From positions 18,043,557-18,107,556 of the forward strand of contig NC_092320.1 of assembly GCF_036785885.1 (NCBI RefSeq): a DNA stretch of 64,000 nucleotides. Direction: 5' to 3'. Shown piece by piece: positions 11,279 to 23,800 of the stretch; positions within the stretch are counted from its first letter, which is position 1, and each line of letters begins with the position of its first letter. Under the pieces are notes generated by a model. The model was not told the DNA's origin, made no database searches, and saw only the letters and a list, made by a program, of their open reading frames with translations. A program made the translations under genes and the position numbers. This stretch comes from Coffea arabica. Taxonomy: Eukaryota > Streptophyta > Magnoliopsida > Gentianales > Rubiaceae.

Positions 11279-11934
11279 AACTCCTAAGTAAACTAAGAGT
11301 TGAAAGGTAATGTTAAAGCTTATTAGGGTTTATTAGTGCTATTACTTTGACTTAGTTAAATGAACCAAGAAACTTATTTTGACTTGTTTGGTGAATATGA
11401 GAGGAATGATAGCTTTTCTGTTTGCCTCCTAAGTCCTATTAGGGGCATAACTTAAAGTAGATGGTGGAGTAATATTCACTTCAATTACGGCATAATTAGC
11501 CTGCAAGCATCTTTCTGTGTTTCTTAAATTTCATCAAACAAAGTATGTAATAACTATGAAGTTCAACTTGCTATCTAGACCAAGTGCTGCAAATAAAAAT
11601 GGCTAGGGGCTGAAAAGTGTGATTGCCTTTGCAATATGTGTGTGGATTTGGGACAATCATCAGCATCCAGAAGTAACAGTTCATAGAATCTAAAAACAGA
11701 ACCTGGAAGCTATGGCTTTCTGCAGAGTTCTGTATGCATCTAGGAAATCTCAGTATGGAATTTGCTGATTAAGAAGTATTTCACTGCAAATTGCATTGTG
11801 CATGTTGCTGCATTTGACTCCAGACTAAAAAATAAGTTCAAAAGAAGAGGTCACATTGACAATTCTAAATTCCATCCGAAGCAATTTATACACTTATTCA
11901 ACTTTAGTCACTCTTTAATTTGTCGCCCTGCAGA
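11279..11934. other. 3' flank of GPDH, no coding region
   Basis: Contains the probable 3' UTR of the minus-strand GPDH gene nearest 11934. Parts (around 11653) are duplicated at about 7019. No independent gene is supported. Confidence 0.5.
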
Positions 11935-14900
11935 TCAAGGCTGCCCAAGAAGCGAAGGCCTGTAGAAAGCATGAGTTTGTGCAATCTCTATTCTGTCCCG
12001 GGGATCATTCAGATTTTCATCCCTTAATGCTTGAAGAATGGCCCGTACTCCTTGTTCTCTGGAGTCACAATATAAGCATTAGCAGAATAGCATTATTTGC
12101 TATGATCAGAAAACTCGACCTTTTCTTTACTGTATTGAGGATAATAATTCAGCTCATAGGCATACATTTCCCTCTATGTAACTTGAAAACTCAGAAGTAT
12201 ACCCAGATTTAGGCTTAAGCAGCATTGATAATTCAGCAAGTTTCTCAAAACCATTACCTTGTTATTAGTATTTTGTACAGTGTCTTCAAGATGGGGCAGA
12301 GCTCGACTGGCGCAACAGGCTTGTTATCCTCAGGATGCAATACACTCAGACTAGACTGACTTAGAAGTTCATAAAATGCCCCCACAGCAGAGACCCCCTG
12401 AAAATAGTAGAAACTAATAATACAAGTTCATAAAAGTTTGAAGGCTTCCAATTGCTTGAAAATACACACTCAAGGCCATATTTGGAAGTTCTCAGGCTAT
12501 TTTACTGTGTTTATATCAATGGATATGTTATGGATGCCTAAATTTTAAATCGTCACGTCTCTAGGACTCGTATCATTATATGTTAGATATTCTTGGAGGT
12601 ACATTTAATATTAATTATGAGCTACCTATGATGTTACATAGCTACAAAGATATGGAAGAAATGTTAACAAACACAGGAATTTCCTGTGAGAAGAATATCC
12701 TCCAGGTTAAGTGCAAGTGAACGTAGCTATTTAATTATATCAAGTTCCTGTTATGAGTACAAGAGAGATACAAAATATACCTGAATTGTCCCTTTGCCGC
12801 TGATGCTATCCCCCATATCCAGGCTTAATTCTCCCTTGGCTATCATCTGACCATACCAGGCATTGCGCCCCTTCAACAAGGTTACGTAAGTGTCGGCGAG
12901 TAAAGGGCCTGCAAGCTTCTCTGGTTCTTCCGTCAATAAATGGGTGATGAAAATCATTTCTGATGTACAATGTGCGAAATATACTGACTTGCTGGTAGCA
13001 CTTTCATTAGTTAGTGCTGCAATCATTCCTGAGGAGAAAATGAAAACTCAGGATTTGAATCCAGAATAGAGAACTGCTATTTTAATTTACGACCTGAGAA
13101 GGATTGTAATTTATTCAACAGTGAACTAAATGCAGAATCCTTTGCTCAATTATGTTACAAATCATTGACTCTGTAGCCAAAACTCCTTCCCATTTTCCCA
13201 ATCAAAAAGAGAAAATGGTGCAAGTTTTGTTCCTTCAACATTCTACTGTCCGTCTATATATGGGCAGGCATGCTGAAAGCATCTGATTGATACAGCCATT
13301 GCTCAAGTCATAAACAAAATGTTAGGGAATGCCAATAACCAGCAAATGTTGCAGAGACAGAACTCAATCTGCTCAGGGTGTGAATGACAACATAATTGGT
13401 GTCACATGCTAAAAGCATCTCCACTGCAGCTATTCTTCGAGTCATAAACAAAATGATAGGGGATGCCAATAATCAGAAAATGTCGCAGATATAGAACTCA
13501 ATTTCCTGAGTGAGACAACATAATTGGTGTCTTATCTCAGACGATTGTGATACCTGTTTTCTTTTGGCTTACAAACTTCAATGACAGGGAAAAAGAGAGA
13601 GTGAGCAATTACTACCTCTGGAGACTTGGATAACCATACAGATATATATATTTTGGATTTCTTCTGGTTTTTCTAGGGATAAATGAATTCTAGAATAGCT
13701 AAAAGATCAATCAAAAGTTCGATCATAGTTAGACGAGTCTTTTTCGAAATTATTGTAGAAATTAGACTTACCTGCACCTATAGCATAAACATTCTTCAAG
13801 CCGCCCATAACTTCATGTGTGACAAGGTCACTGTTGTCCCATACAATGAAGTAAGGCTGCCTTAAGAACTTTGCGAGTGGTATTCTCCATTTTTCAGCGC
13901 CACAAATTCGAGCATTAGCATATTCCTTGTCATAAATCTCTGAGGCAATGTTTGGTCCACCAAGATAGAGAATGTTCTCTATTGGTACTCCACCTAGAGG
14001 CAGATATGAGTCGAATATATAAAAACTTTACCACATGGATTGGAAAGTATGAAAGGTGACATTCAGGTGTCTTGAAGATATGAACCCTAAATTTCCAACG
14101 CTTTTCAGTTGAAATGATATGGAAAAGCATGTCGAATTAGAAGCAAAAGGAGTCTTCATTTTAAGCACACTGCTGGCTGTCATATTATTGTCTAATTATG
14201 ATGTGTGTCATACATACATGGTAGATCAAGTTTCTCTGGGATCTTGACCGAAAACTACTTCACTCGAGGAATTACAGTTTGCGTCTCTGTAAACAAATTT
14301 TTCTTGAGCTCAGGATCCTTATGTGCTTTTCCTTGAGTAGAGACGGATGCCATTGAGATCTATTCATATTTGGGGGATTTCTGGATACCTTAACGAACTA
14401 TATTAAAAATCATCTTATCTAAACTGAACCTATTTAAGCAAAGAAAATCCCAGAGATTAATATCCCACTGAGCCTTCCTTTGCATGTAATTGAAGCACTT
14501 GCTACGTAGGAATGATTAACAAAATGTTATATTGATTCTCATTTCTCAACTGAATTCAAGTTCTATAACTATTTCATATTTCACCTGTCTGTACTATTGT
14601 TAGAAATTTGATAAGCACAAATGTTTGAAAGAAGTACACACCTACATGATGAAAAGATTCAAGGATGATTAAAAAACGCGAATTAAAAGATGGACATTCT
14701 TACTTGCACGAATGATCATCTGCGTAGGGGTTATTATATGAGGAACAGGATCCAGTTCAGCCTCTATACCCTTAGCCAAAGAAATAATAATCGGCTTCGT
14801 TATTCTTTCTTTCCAGTACCTGCTGATTTCCACAAACACTTCCTGTGTTTCTGTAGAAGGCAATCCATTCACCACAATATCGGCATCCCAAACAGCCTCC

Positions 14901-15364
14901 TGCAAGTTGGTGACAACCTTCAAAGGACAGAGTGGCGTGTCAATCATGTTCAAGCAGAAGCCATCTTTTAGAATCTCATCAGCATACAGTGTGCGATCGC
15001 CCAATCTTGCCTCAACATACTTCAAATATGCGCATCGCCTGATCAACCTCCTTAATACATCCTCCCTTGAGTTGATTACCTCGAATAAACGCTCTGCTGT
15101 GGCTCTATCAACTGCCCTTCCTGGCCTTCTCCATATCCTGATCTGAACCTTATCTCTGAACTGGCCATAGCTATCTTGGAGCAAAGCTGCAAAAACACTA
15201 CCCCATGCACCTGCTCCAACGCCAACAATCCTCAACAAATCACCGTCAGCCTTGCCTAACAACTGTCGAAGCTCATCAAGCTTCTCTTCAAAACCATTTT
15301 GATGCTGCATTGCACCATTCAAATGCACCTTATGATTCGCCACTTCAATACTTCCAACCATCAT
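11935..15364 (-). CDS. GPDHC1: Glycerol-3-phosphate dehydrogenase [NAD+], cytosolic plant type
   Basis: Interconverts dihydroxyacetone phosphate and glycerol-3-phosphate with NADH; a cytosolic role is inferred from the absence of a targeting peptide and the closeness to plant GPDHC1. Exons on the minus strand: 14704..15364, 13772..13993, 12781..13028, 12258..12397, 11935..12058. All introns are GT-AG and the sum is 1395 nt (464 aa). The start is the first of two adjacent ATGs at 15364; protein begins [12 protein letters not shown]. The Rossmann fold [12 protein letters not shown] near residue 47, IISLAKGIE near 205, and [17 protein letters not shown] in exon 2 are characteristic of the N-terminal and catalytic domains; exon 3 carries [15 protein letters not shown] across its junction. 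The C-terminus ends YRPSLLGQP. Intron 2 holds a 136-bp tandem duplication. A broken partial copy lies at 7509-8428. Confidence 0.95.
13269..13533. repeat. 136-bp tandem duplication in GPDH intron 2
   Basis: The block starting CATGCTGAAAGCATCT at 13269 recurs as CATGCTAAAAGCATCT at 13405 and both contain GTCATAAACAAAATG and CATAATTGGTGTC. The copies differ at scattered bases, so the event is not recent. Confidence 0.85.
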
Positions 15365-17500
15365 TCCTCAACCAAAGTTAGCACAATTAATGAACAAGGG
15401 TAATGTGGAGAACCAATCAAAACCTACGGATATGAAGAAGGGCTTCAAAATTGTACCTAACCTTTGTTTTCAGGTCCAAAATCTGATTCTTGTTACTACT
15501 ATAAAACAATCAGGGGCTTAAATTAACAATGAGATTTTTCTTGTGTTGCATCACCAAAATCCCAACTCATTTGATTCTTCTCACCTAAACAAGATATTCC
15601 ATGACATTCTAGTTTTACCCAAGAATCCAACTACAAATGCTCAAGTCTTCTCAACTGCGCAATCCTTATATTGGAATACACTTCAAAATTTTATATGATC
15701 TTTCTATCCCAGAAATTGAATTCTGAAGAAGTGACCTGCCCTGATGGTCAGGATAAGAAGAGAACAGATTATATACCAGTAGGATCTTCACCTAAATCAG
15801 AACTAATCTTTCATCTCCCTCCACTCAGATTTTCAAACCAACCATTCTATTGTATTTAAACTTCTTCTAGACCAAGTAAAAGTGACAAAACCGGATCAAA
15901 TGAATGATGTAATTGTCTATGCAAGTTTCTTGGTAACCAGTGAATGGATATATATAATTGACTAAAATTGTGCTGTAAAATAAATGCAGCCTTGTACTAT
16001 CCGCCCGAGTTAGTTCATCTACCAAAAAGATAAAACCAAGAATAAACAAAGCAAGCAAAAGAATTCTAACCTTCAGTTGTTGATTGCTGCCGGGCCGAAT
16101 CAAAACTCAAGAAAATGAATAAGAAAAAATATCAATCAATTAACAATTTCTAGTCATGTAGACCCTGCAACTTTTGTTGTAAGCTAAAGAATTTCGTGTG
16201 AGGTAGAAACATGAAAATGGCATGTATACGAGTAATGTATAAGTATTCTGAAACAAGAATCTCATGATTTCATGAAACTGAAGTTTGATTTGTCAAAGAA
16301 CATTTATGGAAACTATATACAACCTCTACGTTAATTTCTTACCAAAATATGTGCTCATTTATAAATTATGTACCACAAATTTTTTTGGTGCTAATAAATG
16401 TAGCAAGGGAAAAAGAGAGTTAAATGTTGGATGGAAATTGTTGAATTGGGAGGGGTGCCCCCCAACCCCATGGCATTAAAGATTTGATGAGGAGGAGCTG
16501 CCAACTTCCCCAACGGTCATTAAATTGGAGGGAAGGTGGTGACCTGACTTGAGGGCTTTCTAGGACAATGAGGATTTCTTTTCTTTTCTTTTCTTTTTTT
16601 TCCCCTTTATCCTTCTCTCCAATCTTTTGCACCTATATCTCTACTCCTGCTTCTACACTATGTGAAAGGAAACAAGCCCAACTGTATCATTGGGAATCAA
16701 TGGATGCCGAGATTCGAAATCTACTCCTACTCTTACGGTCTTTGTGGTGGTCAACAGCCAAATGGTACCGTTGATTTTTTTTCCTTTTCTTCTTCCATTC
16801 AATCTGATGACAGAGGCTTCTTTCCACTGCCAATTCTCTCTCTCTCTCTCTCTCTCTCTTTAAGAAATTGACTCATTTTTCGAACCGACAAATGTATCAT
16901 TGCTATTAGTAGTTGTCAGATAAAGTTTTGGTTCCATAAGTGGCGAACCGACAAAGTCCATAAATCACTTACATATCGGGTCGGTCTCACCTCAATGTCT
17001 ATGAAATTAATTTGGCGATATTAATGGTCCGAATTTGCCATAAAGAAATTTGGATCGTTCATTCAAAATTTGCATCGAAACAGTTCAGATTTCTTTCAAT
17101 TTTTTTATGATAAATAAATGAAGGGGGACAATCGTAGGGGTGCATTTTGCTGGTACCCGTCCCAGACCAGTCAATCGCCTCACCATTTGCAAATAGCAAA
17201 ACTGAAGAATATGTATCAACTATAAGTAGCTCTCATTCCTTCAAATGATTCATTTATGTCCATGCCTACATTTGCAGTTATGTGTACAAGTCGTCGAGTC
17301 TGGGTACGATTTAGGTCTGAGTTTACATCCGAGTTTTGACGACAAGAACTCAGATCATACATAAATTCATGATTGTCTTTCATCGTCCGGAGAAGGGTTA
17401 GGTTGGACAATAACGTGGGAATGATTGATTATAAGTAGAAAGTTCTGAATTTACTTATTATGATATTACTAGCGTAGATCCACAAATTTAGATCTTTCCG
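15365..17500. promoter_or_regulatory. Upstream region of GPDH (5' UTR and probable promoter)
   Basis: Starts at the GPDH ATG and runs away from the minus-strand gene. Contains a (CT)n tract at about 16838-16860 and a T/C-rich stretch near 16570-16615. No TATA box could be assigned with confidence because the transcription start, and any 5'-UTR intron, are unknown. No open frame here resembles a protein family. Confidence 0.4.
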
Positions 17501-17968
17501 ATGGATCGGTTAGTTTAATAATATGTTTCCCTGCTGTTTCTTTTTCTTGAGCATCAGACGGGACGGGGAATTAGCCCCTAAATCAGAAAAATTAATAAGA
17601 AAAATAATAAACATAAACAAGAAGAGTAAGGAAGTGGATCGCAGTTGAACTGCCATTAATAGATCAGACGATATAACTCACGATGACATATATGAATAAT
17701 AGATACATAATATATAAAAGCAAACCGGCCTATTGGTATCCCTGAGAGCAATCCATACAAACAGATATGTCCGTGTTTTAATTCCTTTCGTGGAATCAAT
17801 TTTAAATAGCTTGTCTTGCTTGATAATAGGTGAATAATAGGTGAAGTGGGTGGATTGATTTTATTGGGGTCGTGTCCTAGAAGGATTAGGCAACAAAATC
17901 TTTCGAGAAGTACAAGTTAAAGACTAAGCGTCCCGTCTGATTAAAAACAATTAAACTAACCGATCCAT
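17501..17968. mobile_element. TIR element with 19-bp perfect ends and inner inverted repeats
   Basis: ATGGATCGGTTAGTTTAAT at 17501-17519 is the exact reverse complement of 17950-17968. A second inverted pair, ATCAGACGGGAC at 17553-17564 and GTCCCGTCTGAT at 17930-17941, lies just inside. The 468-bp unit has no coding sequence. No target-site duplication is visible, so the true termini may lie slightly outside, or the element is old. Confidence 0.7.
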
Positions 17969-19825
17969 GCTATCAGAATCAATTAATTGTTAGGGTTAGA
18001 TACGAAATGTTCCTTGCTATCAGAAATGAGCAGTAAGTAAATCACCCTCTATATCCTTCAAAACAAAAAAAAAAAAATACCCTCTATATTCATAAAATAC
18101 ACACAATATTTCTTGAAGACTAATAAATATGTATCACATAAAATTACCCTCAACGTTGTTAGCGTAATTAATGGCTTTGATAGAACATTTTCTCACAAGG
18201 ATAAAGTTGTCCTAAAAATTGCTAGTACCTAATAGCTCCATGTTATGTTGTTGATGCTTTCCGATATGAAGCCAAAACTGCTCAATTCTTGCTATTATTT
18301 GGCTACACAGACATAAAATTCTAATCCTAAAAAATGGCAAAATAACAATAACACAAAGAAGATATTCAAAAAAAAAAATACAACAAAAATGAATATCGAC
18401 TCTTAGAACTGCATATACATAAACTTTTTACACAAAAACAAGAAATATATATATACAGTCAATTTTTTTTAAAGTGGAAGGTTTTAAATTCACAACCTCC
18501 TCTTCTTACGTTACCATCCAATCTAACCCTCCTACAAGGATAAGGTCAACTTAAGAAAATGAAGATGTGTATGAAGTACTAGAAAATTGTATGAAATGAC
18601 ATTTTTATCACACATGTCAAACAAATTTTGCAAAATGACATGTTTTCTCGTCCCATGATTATGATTTTCTTCTAATGGAAAGGTAAATTTGAAATGAGAT
18701 TTTTGTCCCCTTTGGCGACGAAAGAGTAAAATTGGCACTGTATTAATTATCCATGGTGTATTGGTCTTTTTCTTGTTTGTGTAGACGAAAATTTTAAATT
18801 AGTGTTTGATGGAGTCTACCTGTGTGAGATTATTTGCTACTCATGCCTAATTGCAGTTGCAGAGGCATCGTATTTTCGTATTTAAGCCTAAAATTGATCA
18901 TACGAAACTATCCATTTGCAAGCAAAAACAATCTAGGGATAATATCAGAAATCTCCCTTGAGATTTCTCTTAATATCATCTAGTACTTTTAAGATTTTAA
19001 AAATATCACTTACATTCTCTCGTAATTATAAAATAATTATATTAACCCTAACTTGGTACATAATTTATATATCAAATAAATGGAACTCCAAAAATTAAAG
19101 AAAAAAAAATAAAAAGTCACATTCTTCTCTTTCCTATTTCTCAAACATTCTCTTTTACTTATTTTTTTAGATGACTGTGCGATTTTTTTATTTATAAATT
19201 ATAATACATTGAATATTAATTATCTTTTTCTTTTTGTGATTATGATAAGGTGGGGTATGATTTCTTTATTTATTTTGAATTGACTTTTATAATAATTTAG
19301 TACAACTTAAAGGTTTATGTGATGGGTTGAAAAGAGATTGAGGAAAAAAAAAGTTCGTAAGAAATCTGTTTTAAGTATGTAGAATTGAATTGGTGCTCGT
19401 ATATTTCTTTATAAATATTTTTTATTTTTTAAATTTATATTGTCATGGGCTATAACTTTGTGATGTGATGCTACAACTAGAGGTTTTTTTTTAGATGGTG
19501 GTTCTTTTTTTTTTTTTTTTTGAGTAAACAAAGCGATTTAAGAATATTTTTATTTAGCAAAATTAGCTAAAGAGTAGTTTGGGATTTTTTTTAAATTTTG
19601 CTACACAAATAACAAAAGTAAGGAAGGTAAGCGGTATTTTTCAAACCTTAAAGAGCGCTAAATGATATTAAGAGAAACTATATGATTTGTTTCTGATATT
19701 ATCCCAACAATCTATGCTGCCTTGTTACTTTCCATTCTGTAATTACATATTTCCAGTTCAGTCCCTCTCCTCCGTCCCTTGAGCCTTAGCAGCGAGAGAT
19801 AGAGAGTCTGAAACATCAGTGTAGC
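17969..19825. other. AT-rich intergenic DNA between divergent genes
   Basis: No gene or assignable repeat; A/T homopolymers at about 18064-18077 and 19507-19521. Long AT-rich tracts are typical of plant intergenic DNA. Confidence 0.5.
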
Positions 19826-20354
19826 TAGGGCTGTCAACGGGCCGGATTCGGGTCGGAATTCATTATTTTGTATCCGGACCCGAATTATTATACCGGAATC
19901 GGACCCGATTCATTTATTCGACGGGTCTTTTATTCTATGTTTCGGATTCGGATTCGATGGGTCCCGAATTCGGGTCGGGTCTACCCGCACAAATTTAACA
20001 AAATTTACAATTTCTAATAAAAATGAGAAAAAAATATATTTGTAAACTAATTTCTAACTAATGCAAAGAAAAAACCAAATAAGAAAAGAAATCAAATTGA
20101 CTTTACTCAAATACATCACCCTAATCAAATTATATTGATAAATATATATTTTTTAAATTATTAATTCATTTATATCCGGATCCGGATCTAATACGGGTCG
20201 AAATACTATATTCCGTATTCGACCCGTTTTTTATTTGACAAAACGAATTCGGATCCGGATCCGAAAAACGGAATTAAATCTCTATTCATACTCGCAACAA
20301 TTTCACTGATCCGGTTCCGGATCCGGGTCTAGACCCGACCCGTTGACAGGCCTA
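19826..20354. mobile_element. hAT-type MITE with perfect 8-bp TSD
   Basis: Ends TAGGGCTGTCAACGGG and, inverted, TAGGCCTGTCAACGGG (one mismatch) enclose 529 bp. Perfect 8-bp target duplications AGTGTAGC flank it at 19818-19825 and 20355-20362. Subterminal GGATCCGGATCCG and GGGTCGG motifs are repeated in both orientations; the core is AT-rich and non-coding. It lies about 460 bp upstream of the SFGH start codon. Confidence 0.92.
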
Positions 20355-20362
20355 AGTGTAGC

Positions 20363-20813
20363 TAGTTTGGGAGTTCGGATTTCAAAGGAATAAAAAAGAA
20401 AGAAAGAAAAAGGTGAATTTTCCTACGTTTGGGACATTTAAGTGAGACGGAAAAGAAAAGAAACGGATATTGAAGGGAAGCCAAAGCGCTGCTACAGTCC
20501 AAAATTTTTTCTAACCAAAACTCGCGGAAAGCGAAGGAAAACTGTTGAAAGCTTACAAAATTTTTTCAAATTACCCATTTTATCCTCACAAAGGTATTGA
20601 ATAAAATTTTATTAATATATATATCCAAAATCATTCCATTTCGCAACATTAAAATCTCCTCTCTTCTTCTCTTATTTTTCCTTTTCTCTCGTAACTTACC
20701 CTTTCTCTTCTTATCTCTTCTTTTCTTTTCTATCCTCAACTCACAAACTAGCTGACTTCCATTCCCTTTTCGTCTTGGATAGAGCAATCAGCAAACTCAC
20801 TGTTGACTCCACA
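20363..20813 (+). promoter_or_regulatory. SFGH proximal upstream region
   Basis: The 450 bases between the MITE and the SFGH ATG. The segment 20655-20735 is strongly pyrimidine-rich (CTCTTCTTCTCTTATTTTTC-like), typical of a plant 5' leader or initiator region. I cannot fix a TATA box or transcription start. Confidence 0.4.
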
Positions 20814-23800
20814 ATGGATTCCAAACCAACAGAAATCAGCAGCTCAAAGATGTTTGATGGGTTCAACAAGAGATACAAGCACTTCAGCCCCGCATTGGGA
20901 TGTTCCATGACTTTCTCAATTTACTTCCCACCTTCTTCTAACCCTTCTGACAAATTCCCTGTAAGTCCCCCTCCTTATCTTCTTCTCCCTCCCCCAAAAC
21001 CTTGATTTCCTGAGCAGACCCTTTTCTTATTTCCTTTCAAGATTTCTTTATCTGCATGATTTCCCCATTAGGATTTTACTTCTGCAATTTCTGCAAAGAC
21101 TCAATTTTTACCTATTAAATTTGTCTGTTATATCCAAAGATTCCAAATGCTTGAAAAGAAAAAGAAATGTTCTTTTATGCTTTTTTGAGTTATTCTTTTT
21201 CTTTGTGGGTTAATAATGTCATCATTTCTGATACTTTTTGTTTATTTTTTTTAGTGTAAATAACTATTTACTCATTATATTTTCTTTCTTCTGTTTTTCT
21301 GGTGTTGGATAGATTTCTTTTATTGAATATTCGAGTAGTCAGGCGGAATTGAGTTTTCTTTGATGCTTCTGAATATGATGATTGTTGTTGGTTTGCTGTA
21401 TATTGGAATGCAATCTCGCTCACATATACATACTTACTGTTTATTTATGTGTTAAGAGACTCATTAATAAGATATGGATTATGATACAAATTTTTGTCTT
21501 ACCACTTGGTATTACTAGTGGCAGTCTCTTTTGTAGTTTTTAGTTGATGACCTACAAGAGAGTGTTTCATGTTTCGTTATGTTGTATGTAGTGTTCCTAC
21601 CCATTCTGTTTGACCACTCATTTTGTCTAAAAGAATACATCTTTGCATTTGAAAAGAAACATTTATGCTTGTGGAGAAATAAAAGAGGTGATTTACTGCA
21701 TATAGTCTGGAACCTTTTGTTGGAGACACTTCTTTACATGCCCAACCTTGTTGATTTGTTTGGTATATACCATCAGCGCAGGAAATGTTTAAGAGAATAT
21801 GAATGAGATCAATGCATCAATATCAACTGTAATTAATTCACCTATGGTAGAAGTTTGATGATTTAATATGCAAGACATAAGGTTGAAAGGGCTAATGTGA
21901 ACTTTTATTTGGATTGACAGGATACATGCTAAACCTCTTTCACTCTACAGTTCTTAAGATATTTTTTCTCCTTGATATTCATTGTGATGTAAATTTTGGA
22001 ATCATCCCACAGAGCACTGAGATGCTGTTTGAACTTTTTGGTCCAGGTACTTTACTGGCTCTCTGGTCTTACATGCTCAGATGAGAACTTCATTATCAAG
22101 TCTGGTGCTCAAAGAGTTGCTTCAATTGAAGGTGTTGCTCTGATTGCTCCAGATACATCTCCAAGTGAGTCAATTTTTATGTTGAAATACTTTTCAGAAT
22201 ATCCTATAAAAGAATTAGTCACTGATGGAAGAATCCTCAATTGTCATATTAGTTTCCCTCCCAAATTCCAAATCTTTGGCTGCATGTAAGCACTTGCGAA
22301 GGCCTATATATGGTGTAGTGAATGAGAGGTGAGCAAAGACAAGTTTTAGGGCTTAAAGAAAAGGCCAAAGACTTAGGGGACCACTAAACTTCATCCATCA
22401 TACACTTTTGGCCACCAAACTATTATTTGCTTGAAATAACATGTTAACCTTCTTAAATAAGAAACTTTTGGTCCTTCTGTGTGTCATGAAGTTCGTTTTT
22501 CTCCATTATGCTTGGGGAACTTTAGTACATACAGGGAAAAAATGAAACAGCAATCCCTCTGTATTTGCTGAAGTTATAAAATTTTTCCTATTAATCTATG
22601 TTTTGTTTTATAAAATTGAGCTCTTCTGTTAGTGCTGGTCAGCCCTGTTATCTGTCTTTCCCACCTTTCTCTACCACTTTCCCTCCTGGCAACTGCAGCA
22701 ACCTCCTATACTGTGCCTTTCTTCCTCCTGCATTTGCCTTTCACACAACTGTCCTCTTCCCTAAAGTTCAAATACAATATTTTTATTCTTAGAAGTCTAT
22801 GGTATTCAGCACAGAATACTTTCAAAGTTGGGTGGACTTGAGATCAAGTGAACTGAGATAGCCAACACCATGGCAATAAAGAGACCTAATAAATTAAGAC
22901 TTAGGGCACAAAGTATGCTTGTTAATCTAAGGAACTCCACGAAGTTAACCAGAACCTGTTCTAGTTGCACTAGAATTTGAAGCAAGCAATAGCTAACGTA
23001 TGTGCAAGTCTTTAGAGCTCCACTGACATATTGAAGTTTACAGGAAGATTGTTGTCTTAAATTTCAGAGGGTGCATAGGCATTATGCATTTTCTAAGTAA
23101 CATTTCAGATGCTAAGGCTACAAATTATTGTCCAAAAAAAAAGGCTACAGATATTCACTATGTAGTATTTATGATTGCTAAAGTAAGTGAATTTCCACAA
23201 TTCGAGAGGGTGCCTTATTTTTTGCAATCAAAGCTTTATTTAAGTGGGTCTTTCATAAAGGAAGTATCTTCATTACTTGCCATATATGCATCCTTGTCTT
23301 TCTAATCTAAGGTGCTTTAAAGAGATCAAAAATTTGCCTGGTTTGCATTTTTTAAATGAAATCTCTAAATTCCTCCATCTTAATTGCTGCAAATTATTAA
23401 AGTCTAACCTTGGAATGATTGCAAGGACTTTGTGGCCACCTTTGGGGAATATTCTGTATAGAAAGAAAAGGCAAAGAGAAAAGGAAAAAGGCCTTGCATT
23501 CTTATAGATGTTAACATGTGTTTTTGTTTGAATTAAAGGTACAAAGCTCGTAATATGATTGCCATTTTTGCTTTTTGGGCCATAGCCTTTATGTTAAAGA
23601 AGCAAGACAAAAGTGACACATATGCATTTGAAGTGATATCACACTTGAGGCTTGTGTTGATTGTACAAGCCAGATTCTTAACATCTCGTCTGTTTGTTAC
23701 AGGAGGCCTAACTGTCGAAGGGGAATCTGACAGCTGGGATTTTGGTGTCGGTATGCAATAGTGAAACTGTTCTTAATGATAAAAAGCTCAGAATCATGTG

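Noticed and set aside
20775-20813. N-terminal extension of SFGH upstream of 20814
   Set aside because: The frame is open but begins with TTG; the first ATG is at 20814 and gives the family-typical N-terminus.
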